NCBI GenBank assembly: GCA_030248065.1
Contig: JASAMV010001489.1
Location: 1 to 64,000, forward strand
Length of the DNA: 64,000 bases
From: Rhynchonema sp. JSB1_4
Taxonomy: Eukaryota; Nematoda; Chromadorea; Monhysterida; Xyalidae
Direction: 5' to 3'
Part shown: piece by piece, positions 27,301 through 39,300 of the stretch
How the letters are laid out: each line of letters starts with the position of its first letter
Numbering within the stretch: the stretch's first letter is position 1
Notes under the pieces: model-generated
What the model was told of the DNA's origin: nothing
Seen by the model: only the letters and a program-made list of their open reading frames with translations
The model's database searches: none
Position numbers and translations under genes: made by a program

Positions 27301-30300
27301 TTAAAATTATCGTTTTTTTGAAATACTCGTTCAGATTCGTGTCGTTGTGTTTGCGCAATGCCACCGACGTCAGCCAATCAGAGCGTGTGCAATGCGTTGA
27401 TTGGCTGTTGGGTGTTTGGGAGCATTTGTGCGTTGACCAATCAGTGGCGAACGACGATCAACAGCAGCCTGAATTTGAAATTCGCGCAAGAACGAACAAT
27501 GATGCTGCATCTGATCCGGATGAGAATGAAATGCGAACGATTTTGCCTGATTATTCAAGTGAAGAATTGTTTCCCGCTCTCGAATTGGATTCGGAAGGTA
27601 TGTCGTGTTTGCTGACGCTTCACGTGAGAATGACTACTTTTTTGATTTTGTGTCTAATTAGTTCCTCTGCGTTTGGGACGAGAATTGAAACAGTAATCAT
27701 AACAATTGATTGAAACATCACCCGACATAACAGATGATGTGACCCCACCGGCACGAACGCAACACGAGCCAATCACGCGAGCACACGTGTGCGCACTGCT
27801 ACATTCATTGTTGGTGTCAAAACCCGAACGAAACATCAGCCAGCTGCGTGATTACAACCTGCGTCTGTTCCTCGCACGCACGACAGCTGGCGCTCGTGTC
27901 GCCGGCTCGAACGCCGATTGGCTGGCTCTCGACGACCACTTGTTGGTGATTGGTCGACTGATCGACTCGTCGCACGCTGATTGGTCGGAGAATGGAGATG
28001 GTCACGTGACAGATGTGTACAATCAACCGGCGCCGTTGGGCGAAATCAAACGGTGAGCTACATGCTGTTACTGTGTGATCAATGATGTGATGTTTCATTA
28101 CCGTTTTAGCTGCACCCAACTGCTACAAAGTGTCGACCAATCAGTGTGTTTGCTGATCGCTGATTGGCCAGACATGACGTCATTGACACGTGTCCGCGCG
28201 GTGATTGGTCAGATTCGACAGCAACCGGTGCGTACGCCGTGGATGCGACTGGCCGCCTGTCTGGAACGACTGTTGGGTGCGTGTGTATGGCTAGCTGGCT
28301 GATGTTTCACTCGTTGACTATATGTACATGTCAATTATAGATGAATGCGAGCATTGGGAACAAGTCGCATCACGCGCATGCAGTCTCGGCGCGCAGTTGT
28401 TGCCGATCAGACAATTGTTGGTCGATTGGCGACGACAACAGGTCAAATGTTGGGCGAGCATACTTGGTCGGTGGTTGGAATGGGTCAAAAATGACAATTT
28501 TTACTAACAACTTTGTTTTGTTTTTACTGGTGTTTTCGACAACCTCGCTAAGGTACGTATGTTTATCCACAGATGTCGTTGACTCGCACACGAATGACCA
28601 GACGTTATTGGCTGTGCACACGATTGTGCATGTGCTGCTCAATGATTGGATGAAGGTTGGCACCATAATTTGGTCGTTATGGGTTTTTTCTTGGTTTTAT
28701 TATTGTAATTTTTCCGACTCATCAATTCGAAATATTGCCCATGTGTTTGCTGCAACCCTAGTCATTTGTCGGCGAAACATCAACCGATTTCTCACATCAT
28801 TCGCAACAGATTTATGCACCCAATAATCAAAACTTGATGACAGTCCGCCTTCACGACACAAACAGCCACAATGGTCTGATTTCAGTGTCGCAACCAGTCC
28901 ACCGAGTCAACGGTGTTGGCAATGTGCCAGCAATGGTTGTCGAGCGCAACACTGGCCGATTACCTGGCGCGCACACGCAGTCTGCAATTGATCGTGCGTA
29001 TGTTGCGATTGATCGATGGTGATGATCATCAATTGATCGACAGACTCGAATCAATCACCGCGTATTTCGCTCAGTTTGGTGATGTGATCACGCGCAGACG
29101 CGATGCCACTGCTGCGCCCGTGCACAAAGAATTGAAAGTCGGTTTTGATCTTAGCTGGCTATTTTGGGGTGTTCACCCGGTGATTTCGTCTCTGACGACT
29201 GGCCCGGATCACCTAAGCTGTCAGGCGTTATGGGCCGAAACAGCAACTTGTCACTGGTCTTGCGCAAAGGCGTGCCCTCAAAGCACCTTACCGTCTGACC
29301 AATAACATTGGTATTTTTTGCTTCAACGCAGCCCTCAAGGCAAGCCAGTCATAGCTGGCTATTGTATTGAATCTGTATTGTTGTTATTAGTTTTTGTGAA
29401 TGTAATTTCAGGATTTCATCAAAGTGGTCAAATTTCAAGACCTGAACACATGGAGTGTGAAGTTGTCGGCGATGAAAGCGCATCAACAATTGTTCAGAAT
29501 TGTAAAGAAATATAAAGTTGGTTTTGTGTGTTAAATTTGGATTTCATTTTTAGAAAATGTCTATGCAATGCAAATAGCTCTGATTAGGTTTACTCTGACC
29601 GTAAAACATTTATTTGTTTGTTTTGTTTTCGGGTTGGTCAACAGTTCGTGCCGGGTTGATTGGGTGACGAATTACCTTCCCTCTATTTCTCCATGCCACT
29701 AAACATTTCCCCACCCTTCCTCGTTTGTGTGCAGCTGGCGCTGAGCGAATCGTGTGCGCCGATATTCGAATGTGCGCTCGATCGACGTGTCAGTGATCTG
29801 CAGCTGGACACCACAAGCCGGGCGTGTCCTGGTCTCAGACCGGACAACAACGTCGCACACAACACGCGATTGGTGGCATTGATTGGAGGCGTGCTGCAGA
29901 GGGAATCGATAGGGGAACAGGTGCGTGGATGGGATTGTGGTTTAGTTGGATCCGTATTGTCCGTCGTCTGTCATAATGTATTCTATGTACCTTTCTTTAT
30001 TTTTTGACGAACAAAAACTGTTTTTTCAACTGCCGGTTCTGGAAAATGTTTGCAATTGCAGATGCTGAACGATTTTGCTGAACTCGCGGCGGATGTCCAC
30101 AGCGAAATCACGGCCAACGTCGTTTACAAGGTTAGTTCTGGTGGTGATACAATTGTTTCCTGTCTCAATACACTTACACACAGTTTTACCCTAACTTTTC
30201 TATATCAATGAAGCTTAATATTGTGATCGAAAATGCCGTAGTCCCAAATTATGTCCAGGGAAACAGGTGTGAGTTGTACAGTCGGTTTCCTTGTTCGCTC

Positions 30301-33300
30301 AGGGTTCGCCCGACGAAATGAGCAAACAGCACGGCCGAGCGCTGAATCAACGACAACGATCGGTGACGGCGCTGTTGAAACAATGCAGGCAACAGGGATT
30401 GGCTTATAGGAAAGGTGAGGGTGGCGGGATGTTATTGGTTGAATTATTGTTGGTTATTTGAATTTTTCTTGTGGTAACAAAACAAGCATCGGGATAGGAG
30501 CTGCCCCGTCACAAAAGTTTTTGCTTTACTCATAAACGAACGTCATCACGAATTTCGACCAGCGTAGAAGTTGCTTATCGTAAATCCAACGCTGGTCGAA
30601 ATTGTTGCATCTGGATTTCTAACACAAAAATATCTGTTCAAGACTGATACGATACTATTACACCGGCATAACTTCCTCTTCGCAGGTCTACTAATCGACC
30701 CCGACACCCTATCAGCGCAACTCTACACGCAGGCTCGTGCCAATGTTGTACGTCACGTGTCTGCCAGTCGATTGGTCGTCCATCGCGCCATAACCAATCA
30801 TCATAAAGCACCGAAGACGGCCATTGGTTGGACTGGGATTGGGGGCGAAGTTTGGAAGGGATGGGGATTACGCTATTCAGATCGTTGCAGGACCACAATT
30901 GATGCAGCAAGCGCGCGGATTGGTTGATCTGATGTGCAGTCTGTTGTTTGATTGGTCGAATGCTTGTGAACAATTCGATGACAGCTTGACACAATTGGAT
31001 CTGATTGTGCGTTGATGTTTTATTGTTGCGTTTTCTTGAATAATATGAGGCTTTTTAAACGTGTATAGTCCAGCCACGAACTCATGAGACGACTTATTTT
31101 GAAGTTGACTTCAACGGATCCAATAATGTTCCGGTTCCACGTATTTCGGAAATGAAAGAAAGAGAAACGCATGTATTTTTTAAAAATACGCTCTCCACCT
31201 CGGTGCGTAAATTCCCTTTTGACTCCCAAAACATTTGTGTGTTGAACGAGGTTGCTGTTCGCGCAAGCACGCAACAAATTGAGGTCAGCCAGCTGGAACT
31301 TGTCATCATGTCTCTCGGCCCAATCTCTTTCTTTTGTTTGCGAAAACCCGTGTAACCGGCGCATTTTTGAATCTGGCCAAGCAAGCTTTAAAAAGAGGCG
31401 TCTCATGAGCACGTGGCTGGACTATACGTCCGTGAAAAAAAGTATTATCTGTGTATATTTGTTTGTTTGAGGATATGGATGTGATGAAGCATTCTTGGGT
31501 CCGAACTTGATTGGTTCAAATGACAACTCATCTTGATACATACTGTACATTGCCTTGCAGCTGGATAACCTACACCGATTGGACAGCGACCTTTCAACCA
31601 ATGAGCGTGCCGGCACAGCCAATCAACAGTCAATAGTTGACGTGCTCGATTCGACGTACCAATTCTACCACAATATCACCAATGCACGCCAACAATTGGG
31701 TTTGCACAGGCAATTATTAGTAACGGGCGTGAAACATCAGCCGACAGCTGGGGAACAATCGGGGCCGCGGTTGGGTGAGTGTTGTTGCGCACGAAATTGT
31801 TGAAATTTACATTCATGAATTGTCTGTCTATTGTACGGGGCTTTTGTTTTCACCAAAAAAATTGCAGCACAAATCAGTCTTCGGGCTTTTGCTGCACAGC
31901 TAAACTTGCACCGTAAAACATTTTCGTCTGTTCTCACAGCACCAACCAACCAGACTGTTTGTTTAATTCGGTGCATTTTTGCCATTCCCATAATATCACA
32001 ACATCACTTTGCATGCACAGATTCCCGGGTACAACTACCTCTAATGTGCCGTTTGGATTCCGACTCGGTTGAATGCAAGAATGTGCTTGACAAACTGGAT
32101 ACACTGATCGACGCGTTGACTGACATCGAACGACACACAATCAAACACGCTGACAACCTCACCTATTATGTCGATTGGTAATTATTTGTGGTGCACTTTT
32201 TCCCGAGTGATTTATTATTTGGCTCAAAATCTAGGTTCCATGTCACACTCACGTGAACCATCACTCAAGCTCTACTAGCAGGAGATTTTGGCTGATACTA
32301 CTGTCGTCAAATCAAACAAAAATACACGAGCTTCAAATTAGCGCGAGAAATAATATATGTGCTTCGACGACTTGATTTGACCACAGTACTATGATCCGAG
32401 GTTGACGGAAGATTGGGGACCAACCTGGCAGTTAACTATATTCATCATCAGAGGTTTAGTGCACAGAAACGGTCACTGTTCAGAAAGTTCACTGCAGTTG
32501 GTTTTCTATTTTGTCACAAGTACGTTAGCCTTTAATTACTATCCTGCCTTGAAGTATCTATGGACATGTGATGCCCTTGTGAAACATCACCCACCCCATT
32601 ACAGTTCCGAACAAGCACGCGTGCGTGCGGCCGTGCCACGGTTGAGCAACGAGCTGTTGTGTGCTGCTGCTAATGTGTGCAACTACGCTCAATTGGATGA
32701 CAATCAACCGTCGCCCTTTGGCACACATGCACAAGCAGCCAGCGACTGTTTGACACGTGCTGTTGAAGCAGTGCATCGCTGGGATACGGGTGAGTGGGAT
32801 TGTGGTCGGTTTGGGTTGCCATGCGCGTGTGACAATGTTGATTTATTTTTCGTGCGAATAAAAGTTTTATAAGATTGATTAACGCGACTGATATGCTCCT
32901 TCGGCGGTAAGTTATAGCGTCGTTGAAGCATTTTTGGCAGGCAACACTGGAATCCCCACGTCAGAATGTCTTTCTTTGCGTTACACTGCCCAAATCATAA
33001 GGAAGCAGTGATTAATTGACACCCGCTTCCTTCCGCTTCCTTTTTAGCGCCCCAATCTGTGCCCATCCCCACCCATGATGGTTGTGAAACATCACCGTTG
33101 TCCAGCAGCATCCAATCAGCGTTGCTTTGTGCACAACGGGTGTGTCTGGCTGATACAACAGAGTGCGAAACATCAAATGTGCTCAAATGCATACAACACG
33201 TGGTGCATGTGATTGAGGCTGTGCGTGTCAACAATGTGAGTGTGTGTGTTGTGGGTGGGTTGCTGTGTTTTTGGCAGCAATTTTGTAATTGGCGGTGAAA

Positions 33301-36300
33301 GTCCAAGAAGAGTGTTTTCTGAAATGTTTTGAAAGTGTGGTAAAAGATTCGTTCAACACTGCAGCTTACAGTAGCGGATATCCTCGCATGAAACAAAGAA
33401 GCTTTCATTAAAAAAACAATGTAGTCATGTACAAGCATCCCTTTGATCCACACTTACAGCTAGTCACGAGTGCACAATCCAGCTGGAACTACATAGCCAA
33501 TCAGCGCGGCATCAGTGCCGAACTACAGTGCGATATCCATTCCATGACCGTAATCCTACAAAATGTGACGCATCTGTGTCACGCACTGCACACGCGTCTC
33601 GCACGCACCGTGCACGCCACTGCCGCCGTCACTGAACAACTGTGTGCTTTGTTCGCACATTTGCTCAATCAGGTTCGTTACGCGCTTGTGCTTGGAATGG
33701 AACTTGGATTTCAGCTTTTTAATTGTAGTATCGTAGTCCGGTGTCAAACTTTGTGATCAGTGCGGTCCGGTTTTGCCTGGTTTTATGAGTTTTTCTTATT
33801 GTCCGTCACAGGGTTTCGTGCCCCCGATACCCGACGCGACCGAGAGCGAAACACAAGATCGGGATGTGAGCAAATTCGAGGATTTACAACAAGCCGGGCT
33901 CGGCGATGGACACGGACTGAAGGATGTCACTGATCAGATTGAGGACCAATCGCAGATTGAAGGTGCGTTGGGGAGGACTGATGAGACCTGGGCCACCGCC
34001 CGGCTGTGAGAAACCGGCAATCAAAAATACGGTACGCAGTTCACATTGGGTGTGATTGATAATACCGTGGACTGATTTGCAGAAAAATGTTTCGCCGTTA
34101 TTGTTTAGCTCAGGGCACTGCGTGGATTTGGACAATGGTCAATCGTGCTCCGTAACGAAAACAAGATAGCATGCTTATAAAGAGAGCCTTCCTTACCTTC
34201 CCACGCCCTCACTACCATTATCGACTGATCTTGCCATTTCAGGTTTGCAAGGCGACGACGCACAACAAGAGACACACGACGAGACGACGCATGATGATGA
34301 AGGGAAGCGTGATGACGTCACGCCAATTGAGATGGAGAACGATTTCGATGCACCGCTGGAGGATATGAATTTGGATGGTTGGGGATGGGGTGTGACTTGA
34401 TTTGACGTAAAAAACGTTTTTGTTTTTCGTTAGTGTCTGGGTCTATTTGCGTTTGATTTCTTGTGTTTTTTTGTTCAGAAAATTCCGATTCCGAATCGGA
34501 TGGCCCAACGGAGGCGGAGCCACAGACTGACTGGCAAATGGGAGAGAACGAGGAGACGAATAATGAAGGTCGGTGCTGACGCGGGGGTTAATAAAAGCAA
34601 GTGCAAGAACCTGCTATTTGTGAAGAAAAGTAGTAATATGCACAGAAACATTATGTTTTACGGTAATGTAACAGCAGTGAGTTTTGCCCGTTTCGGCCTG
34701 TTTTCGCAGACGGGCGAGGTGCCAGGCCTCGTCGGTGCCAACACCTCTGGCCAATTGACCTCCAAACAGGACCTCGAGCAGATCTTATTGCTGGAGTAAA
34801 ACATCACTGCTGCGCACAAAAGTGCAAGCCAGTGAGAGAGGGCAACGGGTAATTAAACCACAAGGTTGGCCCACGTTGCAATAATGTAATAACAGCAGTG
34901 AGTTTTGATAATGACTTGGTACAATGTCGTGTGATAGTCAATGGAAGCGGCTTTGTGACCTGAAAAATAAAATAAACGACAAACAAGTGAGGCTGATGTC
35001 AGAGCTTTCTGCATGATGTTTCATAAGTCATTACCTGCGCATAACCAATAGCAGATGGTCGACCGGACGAAGAGCAGCAGCTTGACCCCAAGCTGTGGGA
35101 CGACGAACAAAACGACACGACAGAGCACAAGTTGGATGAGGGCACTGATGCAGCTCGGGACACCATCGAGGATACACTGACGGCTAAAGATATGGACCGG
35201 GGCAGCAAGGGGGACGATACGGTTGGGTGATGATTGATTGTTCTTAGAAAGGTTGTGTGATCATACATACATATACTGTGTGTACGTGCTACGGTTTTGA
35301 ACTCTGTGAACTGGTCGGTTATGTCTTGGTCGCGTGAGGAAGAGTTGATTTTTTATGATACCCATTGATTGATGACTTCACCCGGTGTAGTAGTTGAAAG
35401 AGTCTGTCTGTGAATGTATTTCACGGTGGTCGGAAGCCGAAGTGTCGGTAGCTTCTTCGAAAAAAATGCAAAAATCAAGAAGTCGGTGATCACAAGACAG
35501 ATCCTATCACCCAGGTTGGACACTAACACACTCTGTGAAATCATAATCCCTCCCTGTCTGCAGCCGGTCTCAGACGACAAGGACAAGCAAGATGGTGCGG
35601 ACGCAGACTTTGATCTGGAGAACGTTGATTTGAATGAAGCGGACGAGCAACAAGAACTGGATGAAGACAATCAATCGGATGGGGATCAGGATCAAGGAAG
35701 AATAAGTGGAAATGAGGTTGGGTGTTGGTGCTTGACTCGACTGGGGAGTAAAAATGTTACAACGGTTGCAGTTAAGAATGCGATACATATGAATACGGTT
35801 GATTTATTTCTTGAAGTTTTCTCTGGAAAATGTAAAGGCAAGCTACACCAACACGAGCCCGATTTCGAAGCTGGCACGTTTTCAACACGAATAGAAAGAG
35901 AAAATCATCATGCTCCATTTTGTATTCTTTAGCGTGTCACATTTCCCATATCAGCAGCCACGTTTGAATGTTGCACTATTCTGCCAGCTGGGAAATCGAG
36001 CTCATGTTGGTGTAGTTGTAGTTTGCCTATAGTTATTAATCACCAATATTAACATAGTATAAAATGTTTCAGCAGTCACAGCACAGTCGGAAGATCGCCT
36101 TCTTATACATACTTCATATGCTTTACATAAAGCATACACATAAATCCATCAATTGTTCCACACTTTACACCCATTCCCAATGCACAGGAGGAGCTCGACC
36201 GATCATCTGACGCCCAAGAGGAGGCCGTTCAGTATGAGGGTGCTCTTAAGGATGAGACTGGAAATGATGAAACATCGAAACAACAATCGGTCAACGATAC

Positions 36301-39300
36301 ACAGCAACAAATGCACTCAACGTCGAACCAGGGACATCAAATGGGGGATGGGGATGATAATCAGGTATGTGATCGAGTATCTGTTGTTCATTTTTTGCTG
36401 ATTTGAGTTTGTTTATGCTTTATTCATTATTTATTTTTTATTTGTGGTTTTGCGCTTCCAGTGCCGAGTCATTGCAAATGTCCGAAGGCCATGTGGCAAA
36501 TCCTGTTAAACAATAAGGGCGCGCCCATGTAGGCCAGGGCCGGGGCCGGGGCCATGAAAAATAATCTATGTCCGAGGCCCTGGCCCCGGCCCCGGCCCTG
36601 GCCTACATGGGCGCACCGACAGGGCCGGGGCCGGGGCCAGGGCCGGGGCCGGTGCGAAACATTTTTCTGGATAGGCGACGTTTCAACTGCAGGGTTGTCA
36701 ATAATCCAACATTGGTTTCGTATATGCAGCTGTGCGTGTGTGTTCGCGTTGGGTGCGCTACTGTATGATTTATCAAGGGCATGGCTATCTTGTGTTTTTC
36801 TTTAGATTATACAAATTTGTAAATTGCAAATTCGGGCTGCAGTTTGAAATATGGTTGACAAAACACTGAATTTTTACCTTCAATTATACACATACAGTTC
36901 GCTTTTGACCGTGCACATACACGACGTGCGCGTTTCGCTGATTGGTTGAGTTATAGGTTACTCGAATTTCGCGCAGACATGTCGTTCACTGTGGTTGCTC
37001 AAAAAATTTATGTCATCTGGTGACTTTTCATCAGCCAGTATTTTTAAGAATAAAGCGCTTTATATTAATTTGCTTGAACAAATACATATGCATAACCTAA
37101 AAAAAACCCCAAAAAGACCGCGCCCTAGATACAACAGGAAACAGCACACCAAACAAGAACACACACACAACCCCACAAAAAATACGAAACCGATGTTGGA
37201 TTATTGACAACCCTGTAGTTCTAACGTCGCCTATCCGGAAAAATGTTTCGCACCGGCCCCGGCCCTGGCCCCGGCCCCGGCCCTGTCGGTGCGCCCATGT
37301 AGGCCAGGGCCGGGGCCAGGGCCTCGGACATAGATTATTTTTCATGGCCCCGGCCCCGGCCCTGGCCCTGGCCTACATGGGCGCGCCCTAAAAGATAATG
37401 ATTTGGCCCGCTACGAGCAGCTAGCATGTTTCCTCTTAGTTCTTGTTTTTAGTTCGGAATTTGGCCAATTCATAAACCTAATCCTCTCCACACAGGACAA
37501 CCCCCAAAAGCAGCCCGCTTCAAGCACGCAAACTGAGCCGACCAATGAGCATACAGCCAGTGACGAGCGCGACCAACCAGCAGCCAATGTGTCAGGCGCT
37601 GTGCGTTCGTGTGCGGGTGGCGAAATGGGTGCACAACCACAGACTGACGATGCACGCATGGACGCACCACCGATGGCCAAGAAACCACGTCGTTACGAGC
37701 CACAGTCACAACCAGCTGACGGACGCACGTTGGCCGATGATATTAATAGCGAGCGTGAAACATCACACGCCCAACGCACACAGCTGGACATGGACAGACA
37801 TGATGACAGACAGCAGCAACAGTCGTCTGCAGCTATGGACTATGAACATGTGCCTCGAATGGTGAAACATCAGCAGCACGAAATGTTGGTCGAAGATAGT
37901 GCGACGGTTGAAGAGGCACGCGCACAACAGAGACTGGGATTGGATGCACTGGTGGGTGGCGTTGGGTTGGGTTCATAGGTGTTCAGAAAGATTGTGCCTT
38001 GTAGAAGCACCTTGGTTTGTTGCAGTGAAATTTTATGACTTTAGTGAAACATTTCTCAATCAGTTGTGATTTCATCGCCCAACTTTTTTAACCCGTATTC
38101 AGACCGATGCAATGGAACCTGATGAACAAAGCGATGCGCAACCAACAGCACCGGCCTTGAAGAATCAGGCAACGGCTGAACTGGACGATTCGGCCAACGA
38201 GCGAGCAGCATCAGATCGAGATCACGTGATGCATTCTGGAGCAGCAGTGGAGGAAGAGCAGCCAGCAGGTTGGTGCCGGTCTGAGTCGGGTGGTTGGGCT
38301 GTTGTGTCACTGTCACACACTTGCAGTTGCTGGCGCGCAAACGGACGGAGACAAGGAGTTTGTCAAGCATTCAACAGTGTCCACGATTCACACACACATG
38401 GATTTCTACACACACGCCACACAACAACTGGCCAATCAGCAATTCACAGTCGATGACGTCGACGAATCAGCGCACCGCACTGTGTCACGTGACGATGACG
38501 TCATGGACGAACATACGGCCGCAAACATTTGGATGCAATGTCAACAAAGGTGGGTTGAGATTGGGATTGATTATTGGACTTGGTGGTAACAGAGATATGA
38601 CCACAATGGATCAGTTTGCTTGTGTGTGCCTGGGGTCGTGTTGCTTCTTGTACATTTTATGACTTTCTTATACAGTTGTTTGGTTGGTTTATTGCTCTCA
38701 GTGACGCATAAAACCATGCACGTAAATTAGTGATAGAAGCAAAGTTACAAGACCGGGTGGGACAATTACGGAAATGAAAATAGTTACAACACTGGTTATA
38801 ACAAAACCACAGCAAATAAAAGCTACAAAAAGCGCCAAGGAGAGAGAAAGATCACGGACATCAGGACAAACCCAGACATAACAAAACAAAAACCTAACCC
38901 CCCCCCCCCCAAACAAAACGGCCGAGGGCACACCCCCCCAACACCCCCCCCCCCCCCCCCCCCCCCCCCCCCACCCCCCCCCCCCCCCCCCCCCCCCCCG
39001 GGATTAACTGATCTGTTTTACTGCAAAACCGAACTGGACAATCGCCAAGTTTGATACTGAACATAATGGGTGTCTGCAATCTTTGCCAATTTATACATTT
39101 GCAGAACTCAAGCGCTGGCAGTTGAGTTGACGGAAAACCTGCGATTGATACTCGAACCGACCAAAGCGTCACAATTGGAGTCAGTCAACCATTTCTCACA
39201 CTTTTGACCCTTTTCGCTATCTTCTGTGCTTCTTCAATTTTGCCAGTTAGAATTTTGTTCAGTCGGCCCAGCCGCATTACTCGCTGGTATGGTCTGACTG

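Noticed and set aside
31020..31412. Long minus-strand open frames (130 and 96 aa), also seen at 61485-61856
   Set aside because: They lie wholly within the two MITE copies and reflect repeat similarity, not a protein family with known domains.
36500..37400. CRISPR-like or satellite array from repeated GGGCCGGGG
   Set aside because: The repeats are organised as inverted arms of one element with a TAA duplication, not as regularly spaced direct repeats.
38698..39172. Minus-strand open frames with poly-glycine
   Set aside because: Produced by the poly-C tract; the rest is low-complexity sequence in an MDN1 intron.
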